A DNA stretch of 64,000 bases from NCBI GenBank assembly GCA_026874595.1, contig JAPPUL010000073.1, forward strand, positions 1,449,973-1,513,972, read 5' to 3'. Position numbers and translations under genes: made by a program. The notes below the pieces were generated by a model. It saw only the letters and a program-made list of their open reading frames with translations. It made no database searches and had not been told where the DNA came from. Shown one piece after another: positions 9,425 to 18,350 of this stretch. The DNA is from Sipunculus nudus (taxonomy: Eukaryota > Annelida > Sipuncula > Golfingiida > Sipunculidae). Position 1 is the first letter of the stretch. Each line of letters begins with the position of its first letter.

Positions 9425-9497
9425 GCTGGTGGGTGAAGCGCTGGTGGGTGAAGCGCTGGGGTTGAAGCGCTGGGGCTGAAGTGCTGGTGGGTGTAGT
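9425..9497. repeat. G-rich 14-15-bp tandem repeat, five copies
   Basis: Units of the type gctggtgggtgaagc start at 9425, 9440, 9455, 9469 and 9483. The plus strand carries repeated GGG/GGGG runs, so it could form a G-quadruplex; that is inference. The array lies just downstream of tmk. Confidence 0.75.
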
Positions 9498-9548
9498 GTT
9501 GATTTATGTTGGGTTCGATTAAAGGAAAAAAATCAAGATTTAAACTAA

Positions 9549-9600
9549 GTTTAAAATGAAGTTTAAAATGAAGTTTAAAATGAAGCTAAAAAATGAAGCT
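9549..9600. repeat. 12-bp tandem repeat upstream of ctaA
   Basis: Three exact copies of gtttaaaatgaa are followed by a degenerate fourth. The array ends about 20 bases before the ctaA start, so its copy number would change the leader length. Confidence 0.75.
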
Positions 9601-9622
9601 ATAATGTGCTAGAGAGTTTAAA

Positions 9623-10771
9623 ATGAATGGAGAGCAGAAGGAAAATGCTGAGGGGGGTAGGAATGTAAGGAAGGAGGTAGAGGGGAGGGTACGGATATGG
9701 TTATCCACATTGGTAGTTATAACGTTTGTAATAGTGTTATTGGGGGGAGCAACGCGATTAACGGGGTCTGGATTATCGATGGTGGACTTAAAGTTATTGC
9801 TGGGAGTGATACCGCCATTAAGTGAAGAAGCTTGGGAAAATAGTTTCTCAGCGTATAAGGACAGTGCAGAATATAGGATAACGTATAAAGGGGTGGGGCT
9901 TGAGCTTGAAGGATATAAGAGTATATTTTGGCTTGAGTATATGCATAGGTTAATAGGTCGCGTATTGGGTGGGATAATATTCTTGGTACCGTTTATATAT
10001 TTTGTGATAAGGTATTATATACAAAAACGAGTATTAACGGGAAAAGAAATATTAAAGTTCTTTATGATGTTTGTACTTGGAGCATTACAAGGGATAGTGG
10101 GTTGGATAATGGTAAAAAGCGGTTTAGATGAGAGGAGTGCGTATATAGAGGGCGAGCTTGTAAATGTAAGTCCGTATCGACTTACCTTACATTTAAGTTT
10201 TGCGTTATTGATATATGTATATCTTTTATGGTTGGTGTCAAGTTATAGATCTTACGGGAAAGGAGATAATTATGTGGGAAGTGGGGGTAGTAGTAGGGGG
10301 ATATATATAGGAGCTTTATTACTTACGGGTTTAATTAGTGTAACGATAGTGTCAGGGGGGTTTGTAGCAGGGATAAAGGCGGGGATGGTGTCTAAGACGT
10401 TTCCGTTAATGCTTGGCAATTTTGATGGTTATATGGTACCACCCGGGCTATATAGTTTAGAGCCATGGCATTTAAACTTTTGGAAAAATAAATTAAATGT
10501 GCAATTTAATCATAGGATGCTTGCCTATGTGGTATTGCTCTATATAGTAATATTATTTTTCTTAATTAAGAGAAGGGGACTTTTATTAAGGACTAAACTG
10601 CCTTATATGTTATTATTTATAGGGTTTATACAAATGGTACTTGGAGTTATAACACTATTAAATTTCCTTCCAAAAAGCGGTATAACTGTTTTGACAGGGG
10701 CTTTACATCAAGGAGTAGGGTTTATTTTATTGACAGTATCCTTTTTTATAAGTGTACGTTTAAGGCGTTGA
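9623..10771 (+). CDS. ctaA: Heme A synthase (COX15/CtaA family)
   Basis: This polytopic inner-membrane enzyme oxidises heme O to heme A, the cofactor of aa3-type oxidases. The signature GGATRLTGSGLSMVD lies near residues 41-55 at the end of the first helix and is close to the COX15 form of the motif. Heme-ligand histidines appear in LEYMHRLIGR (about 115), LTLHLSFALL (about 188), FNHRMLAY (about 296) and ALHQGVGF (about 362), giving the expected four-histidine, two-half arrangement. The length of 382 residues is normal. It is separate from the cytochrome oxidase operon at 52.8-57.9 kb, whose product it should serve. The ATG overlaps a second possible start only weakly; no strong ribosome binding site is seen. 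Confidence 0.92.
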   Translation: MNGEQKENAEGGRNVRKEVEGRVRIWLSTLVVITFVIVLLGGATRLTGSGLSMVDLKLLLGVIPPLSEEAWENSFSAYKDSAEYRITYKGVGLELEGYKSIFWLEYMHRLIGRVLGGIIFLVPFIYFVIRYYIQKRVLTGKEILKFFMMFVLGALQGIVGWIMVKSGLDERSAYIEGELVNVSPYRLTLHLSFALLIYVYLLWLVSSYRSYGKGDNYVGSGGSSRGIYIGALLLTGLISVTIVSGGFVAGIKAGMVSKTFPLMLGNFDGYMVPPGLYSLEPWHLNFWKNKLNVQFNHRMLAYVVLLYIVILFFLIKRRGLLLRTKLPYMLLFIGFIQMVLGVITLLNFLPKSGITVLTGALHQGVGFILLTVSFFISVRLRR

Positions 10772-10789
10772 GATTATGAATATTTATCT

Positions 10790-10827
10790 AGCTTATAAAG
10801 TTAGCTTATGAAGTTAGCTTATAAAAG
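10790..10827. repeat. 13-bp tandem repeat containing the fbp stop codon
   Basis: The unit agcttataaagtt is repeated about three times (10790, 10803, 10816). It lies between the convergent ctaA and fbp genes and covers the last codons of fbp. Confidence 0.7.
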
Positions 10828-11794
10828 ACATCAGTTCATCTATATTTTCCTTGCTGCCAAGGAAAAAAGGTGCTCTTTCATGTAAAGAAGATTGTATGTA
10901 ATCAAGTGCGGCGGTAGTGCCACAGAATGCTAAGCCACAAGCTTGTTCAATTATAAAAGCCATAGGTGCAATCTCATAAAGCACTCGTAGTTTAGCCTTT
11001 TTGGATTTTGCCTCTTGTGGGTATCCAAAAATCCCACCTTTTATAAGCGTCCTATGGACATCTGCAACTAGCGAACCTGTATATCTTGCACTATATGTTT
11101 TATCTTCTTTTATTTTTTTAATATAGCCTTGTACATCAGGACTCCACTTATCAAAATAAGCCTCATTGAAAGAGTATATATTTCCTTTGTCTTTAATACA
11201 CATATTCGGATGTGATAGTAGATATGTTCCGACGGTTGGGTCTAATGTAAAGGCATTTACGCCATCACCTGCTGTGTATACAAGTATTGTTGAGGAGCCA
11301 TATAGTACATATCCGGCTGCAACTTGAGTCTTACCGGGAGTATAAAAATCGGTTTCATCTCCGCGTATACGTCTTTTAATTGAAAATATGGTGCCGACAC
11401 TAATATTGACATCGATATTGGATGAGCCGTCAAGAGGGTCCATTGCTATTATATATTTACTATCCTTTCCTGCTTCAGGGTATATTATATTCTCAAGTTC
11501 CTCAGAAGCAATTGCATAAAACTGTCCTGATGAAGATAGGTGTTTAATCATAATGTTATTTGAGATCTCATCTAGCTTCTGAACTTCTTCTCCTTGGACA
11601 TTGATACTGCCAGCAGAACCAAGTATATCGGATAGTCCAGCACGTCTTATTCTTGCACTTATTATTTTTGTTGCTGTTTCTATTGCAGTTAAGGCTATTG
11701 AAAAACCACCTGTTGCCTTTGGCTGGCGAGCTCGCTCTTCTAAGATGAATCTATTTAATGCAATACCAATGACCCTATTATCTGTTTTTAGCAT
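10814..11794 (-). CDS. fbp: Fructose-1,6-bisphosphatase, class I
   Basis: This cytoplasmic enzyme hydrolyses fructose-1,6-bisphosphate to fructose-6-phosphate in gluconeogenesis. The metal and phosphate site MDPLDGSSNID is at residues 118-128 (Asp119, Asp122, Ser124, Ser125). Upstream Glu residues (ASEELE, near 96-101) and the sugar-binding RYTGSLVADVHR near 238-249 match class I enzymes. The length of 326 residues is normal and the sequence is full length. Together with glgA at 43 kb it fits a cell that makes sugar polymers. The extreme C-terminus lies in a 13-bp tandem repeat shared with the intergenic region. Confidence 0.94.
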   Translation of the reverse strand: MLKTDNRVIGIALNRFILEERARQPKATGGFSIALTAIETATKIISARIRRAGLSDILGSAGSINVQGEEVQKLDEISNNIMIKHLSSSGQFYAIASEELENIIYPEAGKDSKYIIAMDPLDGSSNIDVNISVGTIFSIKRRIRGDETDFYTPGKTQVAAGYVLYGSSTILVYTAGDGVNAFTLDPTVGTYLLSHPNMCIKDKGNIYSFNEAYFDKWSPDVQGYIKKIKEDKTYSARYTGSLVADVHRTLIKGGIFGYPQEAKSKKAKLRVLYEIAPMAFIIEQACGLAFCGTTAALDYIQSSLHERAPFFLGSKENIDELMSFIS

Positions 11795-12016
11795 AATATG
11801 TCTCCTTTTTTTTTACTTTTACTTTTTTACTTTTACATTCTAAACCTCGTTAAGGCAAAATCTGTTTAACTTTTTGATATGCCTTAATTTATTAACCTTT
11901 GGCTTTTATGCCTTTGCTTACAAAAATAAGCGACATACTTAATTTTAAATTTAGTAAAAAAAACATTTGTAGTAAGGATTTAAAAGGATTTAAAAGGATA
12001 ATTGTAAGGGATGCGT

Positions 12017-14035
12017 TTACAATTTTATGTATTTACTGGCAATGGCATGTATCTTTTTATCAGCTAGGCAATGAAAGAATTTTATCTTTGTCAGAAGATA
12101 TGGAGATACTTTACTTATTGGAATATGTATAATTGCTTTTTTGTGCTTTGATGCAAAATTGTAAATATATTTACTTGGCATTTCTTTTGAAAGGCATACA
12201 ATATGAGTTCCTGTAGAAAGGATTACAGAACTAAGGAGAAGGTGCTCACTTTTAATTATCTTTTTATCAAATTGGTTTTTACTCCATGAGTCTTTTTTGC
12301 CCGTTGGCGGGTATACAGATAAAAGTCCGCCATATTCCGCCAAGCTAATACCGGGTCCAACTAACTTCTCTCCTGGCGTGGTTGAATATAATATTATATC
12401 ACTGCTCCGAGCTCCATAAGCAAACCAGGACATCGTTGTTGTGTAAATATCTTGTTTAGCATCCTTTGCAGAGTCAAATATTATAACCACATTCCCAACA
12501 AACTTTTTAAGCATACTACTCTCTTCGCAAACAATTATTTTTCCCCGTGCAAGTTCTCTAATAGTTTCTCTTGTGTTAAGAGCGTCTAAAAAGGAAGTTG
12601 TTAACTCTGCTTCTTTATTTATCTTGCTCTTTAGGATATCATTGCCAAGTCCTCTTAAATAATTGCAATAGTTTTCAAGCCTAATGTCTTCTTTATCATA
12701 TGATATAATGCTGCCTTTATCCCATAGTGAATACCAAAATCCTGATGCTCGTTCTTTGTTTTCGAATTTTGTTATGAAGGATATATTTTGTGTTTTTAAC
12801 CATGATTTTTGTTTTAGTATTTGTTTTTGTGTTTGTTTTTTTTGCTTTTTGTGTTTGTTTTTATAAAATACTTCTTTTTTGAATTCAGCTAACATGTCGT
12901 AATTATCTTGAAAGGGATAAAAACTCATTATACGATATAGCTCATATGCGAAAGTATTGTTTACAACATTTTTTGCAGCATATAAAAGTTGCTGTGGATT
13001 TGGAACTAAATTATTTTCGATTAAGGCATAATTCCTTGCAAGTTTTAAAGTGATAGCGGGTGCTCCTTCTCGTAAGGGACCCCAATATTTTTGGTATGTA
13101 TTTTTCGTATAAATTATTAAATCGTGCAAAAAGTCATAGCGATCAAGGTGAGATTCTTTAGACTTTATAGGAGCTAACCATTCTGCAATATCTTCTGTTT
13201 GTGATATAAATTCTTGAGTATTCTTTTTGTCAATTTTGGTATGTAGGAGGGGTCTTTGTGGATTTAGCTCTGTATGGAAACGATTTAAGCCTTTGCGCAT
13301 TAATTCATATGTGTAAGTCAAGAATGGCATATTTGGGAGTATATCATTGTATTTAGAGCTTGGCAGGTGAAATATATTAATATGGTTGTCATGGCATTCA
13401 AGTTTTGCATCATGAGTATTGTAGTTAGGATTTAGTATGTCTTTGTCAGAAAGCAAGGCGTTTATCATCTCATGATAATTAATATCATATAAGAAAAGGA
13501 CCTTGTTATAGGAGAGTGCCATATTTTTAATTTGATAGACCATGGTGAGTATGGATTTTAAATCATCTTTATTTTGACTTTTTGTATTAATGCTTTTTTT
13601 ATATGTGCTATAAAAGTCCTTAAGCCCGCATTTAAAAAGGTAGTAGTCAATATCGTGTGGGATACTTTTAAAGTTGTCTTTATATTCTTTATCATCGTTA
13701 TCGACTAAATACAGTTCAATTTCATATTCAAGAGCAAGACGAGCTGCTTCTATAAAAGGGTTTGAGGGTTCTATTACGAGATATTTTTTTGTATTTGGGT
13801 TAGGGGATTTTGTATTGTATGCCAATAGAGAAAGGTAAGGGAGTCTTTGTACGGCGAGTTTTAGTTTAGCTAATATGCTACTAGGAAGCTGTATAGCAAT
13901 ACAGTCAGGATTTAGAGCAAAGAAAGCATTTTTAACGTACTGAGCGAATTCTAAAGAAGGATATATACAAGGAACACAATATATATTTTGAATTTGAAAG
14001 CAGTAATTATTAAACAAGCTCGTTATCATCGTCAT
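12017..14035 (-). CDS. Large conserved protein partnered with a MoxR ATPase (DUF5682/TraB-like)
   Basis: The gene overlaps the 3' end of the moxR gene by about 26 bases and must be co-expressed with it. I chose the ATG at 14035 because the longer frame to 14077 lies wholly inside moxR. The N-terminal part (about residues 15-110) reads as a TraB/erythromycin-esterase-like fold: NPDCIAIQLPSS, LLAYNT, IEPSNPFIEAARLALE, then LYLVDNDD. This is the pattern I associate with DUF5682-type proteins that travel with MoxR ATPases. A middle segment (APAITLKLARNYALIENN) also looks conserved. No MIDAS DxSxS of a VWA domain is seen. Basic low-complexity sequence (KQKKQTQKQILKQK) lies in the C-terminal half. 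The function is unknown; an ATPase client or chaperone role is inference. Confidence 0.6.
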   Translation of the reverse strand: MTMITSLFNNYCFQIQNIYCVPCIYPSLEFAQYVKNAFFALNPDCIAIQLPSSILAKLKLAVQRLPYLSLLAYNTKSPNPNTKKYLVIEPSNPFIEAARLALEYEIELYLVDNDDKEYKDNFKSIPHDIDYYLFKCGLKDFYSTYKKSINTKSQNKDDLKSILTMVYQIKNMALSYNKVLFLYDINYHEMINALLSDKDILNPNYNTHDAKLECHDNHINIFHLPSSKYNDILPNMPFLTYTYELMRKGLNRFHTELNPQRPLLHTKIDKKNTQEFISQTEDIAEWLAPIKSKESHLDRYDFLHDLIIYTKNTYQKYWGPLREGAPAITLKLARNYALIENNLVPNPQQLLYAAKNVVNNTFAYELYRIMSFYPFQDNYDMLAEFKKEVFYKNKHKKQKKQTQKQILKQKSWLKTQNISFITKFENKERASGFWYSLWDKGSIISYDKEDIRLENYCNYLRGLGNDILKSKINKEAELTTSFLDALNTRETIRELARGKIIVCEESSMLKKFVGNVVIIFDSAKDAKQDIYTTTMSWFAYGARSSDIILYSTTPGEKLVGPGISLAEYGGLLSVYPPTGKKDSWSKNQFDKKIIKSEHLLLSSVILSTGTHIVCLSKEMPSKYIYNFASKHKKAIIHIPISKVSPYLLTKIKFFHCLADKKIHAIASKYIKL

Positions 14036-14987
14036 TCTCAGCCATGTAATTATGCTCCCAAACGCTTGACATATCATTCATAATATTAAGGCTTGGTTGA
14101 TAGTCAGGATTAAGATAGTTAACGGCCTCAGTCCCAAGTATTTGTTCTATTGACTTAATAAGAGCCTTATCAAGGCTTTGGTTTTCAAGAGTAATAAGGC
14201 GCTGAGCATATTTAATAATATTAATACCGTCCTTAGTAGAAAAGGGTTCGTCGAACTGATGGACATGATATAAGAATGAGCTCATTTTATCAATCAATTT
14301 TTCATGAGCAAATGGCACATTAACTTTAAGTATTTTATGTTCTTCTTTTTGGTTAAGCGGAGTAATTTTAATAACGGGCTGCAGTCGAGACATAATATAT
14401 TCAGGGACTTCAAAAGAAGAGGCATCATCATTCATGGTAACGCAGCAACGGAAGTTATCATGAGCGGTTAATTTAATACCAGTAATTAAAGAGTATAAAG
14501 TTCTGCGTTCATCCAACATAGAAGCAAGAGAAGCCCAAGCTTTTTCATTCATACGGCTTGCCTCATCAAGTAAACAAATGCCGCCACTAATAAATGCACT
14601 AAGCAAAGGGGATGCATGATATTGAATATTCTTATTTTGGTCAAGAACGGGAGTAATTATAAGGTCCTCAGCTCTGGTGTCGACGCTACATTGAAAGACA
14701 AAGATATCTTGTTTTAGTTTTTTAGCAACAGAATAAGCCAAAGAAGTTTTGCCAGAACCTGGATTACCGATTATGCGTGGTGTTAGGGGGAGGTCTTTCT
14801 CATGTAGTTTTAGCCAACAAGCCTCAAGTTGTTTTTCAAATCGTGGTAAACTGGTAATGGATGAGATAATGGAGTCTGGTTTGGCGAGTATAATTTTAAT
14901 ACCGTTTACAGTACATGAATTATTATAATCTTTCTTTGTTTTTTTGCTATTATCGGAATTGGATTTTCTAGTATGTGAATCATTCAT
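14010..14987 (-). CDS. MoxR-type AAA+ ATPase
   Basis: The protein is a 325-residue AAA+ ATPase. Walker A is GNPGSGKT at residues 74-81. Walker B is GGICLLDEASRMN around Asp141-Glu142, followed by the typical LASMLDERRTLY. Sensor-1-like TMNDD lies near 190 and the arginine-finger region MSRLQPVIKITPL near 209-221. MoxR proteins act with partner proteins, often VWA-containing, in maturation or remodelling of other complexes. Here the downstream partner overlaps by about 26 bases but is not recognisably VWA. An N-terminal Ser/Asn/Lys-rich tail of about 25 residues is unusual. Confidence 0.85.
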   Translation of the reverse strand: MNDSHTRKSNSDNSKKTKKDYNNSCTVNGIKIILAKPDSIISSITSLPRFEKQLEACWLKLHEKDLPLTPRIIGNPGSGKTSLAYSVAKKLKQDIFVFQCSVDTRAEDLIITPVLDQNKNIQYHASPLLSAFISGGICLLDEASRMNEKAWASLASMLDERRTLYSLITGIKLTAHDNFRCCVTMNDDASSFEVPEYIMSRLQPVIKITPLNQKEEHKILKVNVPFAHEKLIDKMSSFLYHVHQFDEPFSTKDGINIIKYAQRLITLENQSLDKALIKSIEQILGTEAVNYLNPDYQPSLNIMNDMSSVWEHNYMAENDDDNELV

Positions 14988-15341
14988 AAAAGGCTTTCTT
15001 AAAGTCCTTGAAAAGTTAAGTATAAAAATACTTTTAAAGCCCTAAGCCAAAAGACTTATTTGGCTATAAAATATATATTGTTGTAAAAACACCGAAGAAT
15101 TAATATTTGAATTAATATTTGTACATTGCTAACAAACTTTTTAGGATAGTAGACGAGGGATATATATATATATTTAATTAAGAACTTTTGGATTTAATAA
15201 TGTATAAGGAGCAAGAAATTCAGCAAGAGAATAGATTTTCAAGTTAAGATATAACTAATCCTTAGAATAATCGTGTTTAGTATAAAAGCGATTATTAAAA
15301 ATAGGGAATAAAATAAAGCTAAACAAAAAGAAGAAGGCTTT
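14988..15341. other. Divergent intergenic region
   Basis: This AT-rich gap separates the leftward moxR pair from the rightward HD-GYP gene, so it must hold promoters for both. There is an (at)n run near 15161-15175. AAGAAGG at 15331-15337 is a ribosome binding site for the first of four repeated ATG starts. No protein is encoded. Confidence 0.4.
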
Positions 15342-15408
15342 GGATGAAAAAGCTACTTGGATGAAAAAGCTACTTGGATGAAAAAACTACGATGAAAAAA
15401 CTACTTCG
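15342..15408 (+). repeat. 17-bp tandem repeat of the gene start, making three mini-ORFs
   Basis: A unit like ggatgaaaaagctactt is repeated four times and carries ATGs at 15344, 15361, 15378 and 15392. The first three ATGs encode MKKLLG, MKKLLG and MKKLR, and each ends in a TGA that overlaps the next ATG (ATGA). The fourth ATG opens the GAF-HD-GYP protein (MKKLLR...). Only the first ATG has a good ribosome binding site. The array is therefore a chain of start-stop-coupled leader peptides. Confidence 0.75.
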
Positions 15409-17851
15409 AGTATCAGCAAGATATTATAATACGCTAAAAGAAGATCAAGGTCAATATTTAAAGAGAGATAAAATAGATTTTGGGATACTAGAAGCCTATG
15501 AGGAGCTCCCAAAGGCAAATGCGTTAGTGGTGGTTCTTGTTGAGTTGACGCATCCTGTTTTACGAACGAAAGAGTTTTACGAAAGGTATTTAAATAATTT
15601 ATTAACGACAAAGTTTGTGATAGTAAAATCCTGGGGTGACAAGGATATAACAACTAGATTAAAAATAAATTCTTTTATATATAAAAAAACATTAAACTAT
15701 CCAATAGATAGAAAAACGTTTGAAGTATTTATGCAAGAGGCCTATAAGGCGTTGTCCAAAGAGCGTGCAAGGAGTTTGCATGAGGAGTTATTGTTAAAGG
15801 AAGAACAACTTGATGGAGCAAGTAATATACTAAAGTTATTGAATAGTACAAAAAGCTCTGAAACAGTTTTAGAGAAGGTCGTAAAGCAGTTAAAGAGCTT
15901 AATAGGCTGTAAAAACTTAGTGATACGGAATGTGCTGCAAGGGGCAGATAATGTATTAGTGAGTCGGCAGATATATCCAAAGGGCAAGGAATCGGGATAT
16001 AATTATATACATGGGGGGACATTGTTATGGGAAGCTATAAGAACAGGAGAGACAGTAAATATCGTGGAGAAGGAGGATTTGTTAAGATATAAGAAAGAAG
16101 AGCGTTTAAGTAGTTTATTAGCAGGGGTAGTAATAGCTCCAATAAGCCAGACAGGTGGGGAAATACAAGGTATTTTAGAGGTAATAGATAAGGAGGAGGC
16201 AGAAGGTGGGGGGGAAAGAGTTTTCACATCAAGAGATATAAATCTAATAAACATGTTGCACCCCTACATTGGGTTATTGATAAAGCGGATGGAAAGAGAA
16301 GCACGAGAAGATGAAATGGTGGAATTTACAAAGATAGGGAAGGCGCTTCTTATGGAGAGGGAGCATTTAAAGCTTTTGAAGTTCATTTTAGATAAGAGTA
16401 TAGAGCTAACGGAAAGTGATTGTGGGACAATATACATAGTAGAAGAGCTTGAGGGGATGAAAGTGCTAAGGTTTGCCTTTTCATCATTAATGCTTACGGA
16501 GGAGGCATCCTATATACCGCTAGATAAAAATAGTATAAGTGGCTATGTTGGACTTACTAAAGAGATATTAAACATAGAAGATGCGTATAAAGTGGATGAG
16601 AAACGAGATTACAAGTTAAACTTAGATTATGACAAAGCTTATAATTATAAAACTAAGTCAATGCTAGTAGTTCCGATGACAAATCAAGGTGGGGATGTAA
16701 TAGGAGTTATACAGTTAATAAATAAAAAACTTTCAACTGGGATAGTGCTAGATAGAAGTAATGTAGATCGTTTTGTGATACCATATTTAAAGCATGATGA
16801 AGATTTGATAGTAGCAATAGCGGGTCAGGCTGCGGTTGCGATAGAGAATAATTTATTATATCATGACATACAAAAAATGCTTGAGGGTTTTGTAAGGGCT
16901 TCAGTAACGGCAATAGAGTCGCGAGACCCATCGACGTCTGGGCACTCAGAGCGGGTTGCAATATATACAGTAGAACTTGCGAAGGTGGTAAATAAGCTAA
17001 GTAAAGGCAGATGGGCAGGTGTAGAGTTTAATGAACAACAGATAACGGAGCTTAGGTACGCCTCACTTTTACATGATTTTGGGAAGGTAGGCATAAGAGA
17101 GAGTGTGCTTGTTAAGGCGAAGAAGTTATATAAACATGAGATTGACTTAGTAGCTGCGAGATTTGATTTTATAAAACGGACCTTACAATACGAGAGTGCA
17201 AATAGGAAGATAGAATATCTAAAGTTGCATGGGAATGAGGGTTTTGAGGAATTCATGTTGAAGGAGAAACTTCGCGTAACAAAGGAGTTTAAAGATGTAG
17301 ATAATCTTCTTAAGATGCTATTGAAAGTAAATGATCCTTTAGTTATAGAAAAAAAGACTTCAGAAATAATAAGTAATATCTTAGGTAAGAATTATTTAGA
17401 TATAAACGATGAAACAAAAAGTTATATAACAGAAGAAGAGGCAAAAGCGCTTTTAATAAAGAGTGGAACCTTACTAGATAGTGAACGAGAGGAGATACAA
17501 AAGCACGTAACGCATACGTTTGAGTATTTGTCGACAATACCCTGGACAAAGGGATTCAAGAATCTGCCAAAGATAGCCTACGCACATCATGAGAGATTAA
17601 ATGGAAAAGGCTACCCACGCGGCTTAAATGATGCTGAGATCCCGTTACAAGCGAAAATAATGACGGTAGCGGATATATATGATGCCTTAGTTGCCCGTGA
17701 TAGATATTACAAAAAGAGCTTAGGATACAACGAGGCATTAGACATCTTAAAATATGAGGTTAAGTCAAATCATATAGATGGGGAGTTGGTTGATGCTTTT
17801 ATAGAGAGTAAGTTATACAGATTATTATGGAAAGGCAAAGGAGCAGGGTAA
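15392..17851 (+). CDS. GAF-GAF-HD-GYP signalling protein (probable cyclic-di-GMP phosphodiesterase)
   Basis: The protein has 819 residues from ATG 15392; a TTG at 15374 in frame is an alternative start. The N-terminal 140 residues are of unknown type. Two GAF-like sensor domains follow at about 150-300 and 320-490 (the second with SMLVVPMTNQGGDVIGVIQLINK). The HD-GYP domain is at about 510-815. It has HSERVAIYT, the HD pair in LLHDFGKVGI, HVTHTFEYL and the diagnostic HHERLNGKGYPRGL. About 110 extra residues are inserted between the HD pair and the GYP motif. HD-GYP enzymes hydrolyse cyclic di-GMP; GAF domains suggest control by a small ligand. No GGDEF cyclase is in the window. Both gene ends sit in tandem repeats: a 17-bp array at the start and a 73-bp array at the stop. 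Confidence 0.88.
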   Translation: MKKLLRVSARYYNTLKEDQGQYLKRDKIDFGILEAYEELPKANALVVVLVELTHPVLRTKEFYERYLNNLLTTKFVIVKSWGDKDITTRLKINSFIYKKTLNYPIDRKTFEVFMQEAYKALSKERARSLHEELLLKEEQLDGASNILKLLNSTKSSETVLEKVVKQLKSLIGCKNLVIRNVLQGADNVLVSRQIYPKGKESGYNYIHGGTLLWEAIRTGETVNIVEKEDLLRYKKEERLSSLLAGVVIAPISQTGGEIQGILEVIDKEEAEGGGERVFTSRDINLINMLHPYIGLLIKRMEREAREDEMVEFTKIGKALLMEREHLKLLKFILDKSIELTESDCGTIYIVEELEGMKVLRFAFSSLMLTEEASYIPLDKNSISGYVGLTKEILNIEDAYKVDEKRDYKLNLDYDKAYNYKTKSMLVVPMTNQGGDVIGVIQLINKKLSTGIVLDRSNVDRFVIPYLKHDEDLIVAIAGQAAVAIENNLLYHDIQKMLEGFVRASVTAIESRDPSTSGHSERVAIYTVELAKVVNKLSKGRWAGVEFNEQQITELRYASLLHDFGKVGIRESVLVKAKKLYKHEIDLVAARFDFIKRTLQYESANRKIEYLKLHGNEGFEEFMLKEKLRVTKEFKDVDNLLKMLLKVNDPLVIEKKTSEIISNILGKNYLDINDETKSYITEEEAKALLIKSGTLLDSEREEIQKHVTHTFEYLSTIPWTKGFKNLPKIAYAHHERLNGKGYPRGLNDAEIPLQAKIMTVADIYDALVARDRYYKKSLGYNEALDILKYEVKSNHIDGELVDAFIESKLYRLLWKGKGAG

Positions 17852-18295
17852 AAGGCATTCTATATAAGTGCTTTAAACTCTCGCTTTCTTCTTTTTATTA
17901 TGGAAAGGCAAAGGGCAATTTAAAAAGGCATTCTATATAAGTGCTTTAAACTCTCGCTTTCTTCTTTTTATTATGGAAAGGCAAAGGAGCAGGGTAAAAG
18001 GCATTCTATATAAGTGCTTTAAACTCTCGCTTTCTTCTTTTTATTATGGAAAGGCAAAGGGCAATTTAAAAAGGCATTCTATATAAGTGCTTTAAACTCT
18101 CGCTTTCTCCTTTTTATTATGGAAAGGCAAAGGGCAATTTAAAAAGGCATTCTATATAAGTGCTTTAAACTCTCGCTTTCTCCTTTTTATTATGGAGAGG
18201 CAAAGGAGCAGGGTAAAAGGCATTCTATATAAGTGCTTTAAACTCTCGCGCTCTCCTTTTTATTATGGAGAGGCAAAGGGCAATTTAAAAAGGGT
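17824..18295. repeat. 73-bp tandem array, about 6.5 copies
   Basis: An attatgg landmark recurs exactly every 73 bases at 17824, 17897, 17970, 18043, 18116, 18189 and 18262. Two versions occur: A, containing gagcagggtaaaaggc, and B, containing ggcaatttaaaaaggc, in the order A-B-A-B-B-A-B. Copy 1 includes the last codons and stop of the HD-GYP gene, so the array arose by duplication of that gene's 3' end plus its downstream DNA. Each unit can fold weakly (tttaaa...gca against tgctttaaa). The unit length is not a multiple of three and nothing suggests translation. Confidence 0.9.
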
Positions 18296-18350
18296 TTTTA
18301 TACAAGGTCTTCTGTGGATGGGCTTTCTATGGATGTATTATTTAGATGCA

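Noticed and set aside
9500-9530. tRNA-like T-loop (ggttcgatt)
   Set aside because: The flanking bases cannot form a T stem and no acceptor or anticodon arm is present.
11899-12132. Plus-strand open frame between fbp and the MoxR partner
   Set aside because: It overlaps the 3' end of the minus-strand gene, has no ribosome binding site and no recognisable protein features.
12017-14035. VWA domain in the MoxR partner
   Set aside because: The strand IVIIFDSAKDAK is VWA-like in position, but the DxSxS metal motif is absent, so I did not assign VWA.
17824-18295. CRISPR array
   Set aside because: The units are directly adjacent and nearly identical over their whole length, with no unique spacers and no cas genes.
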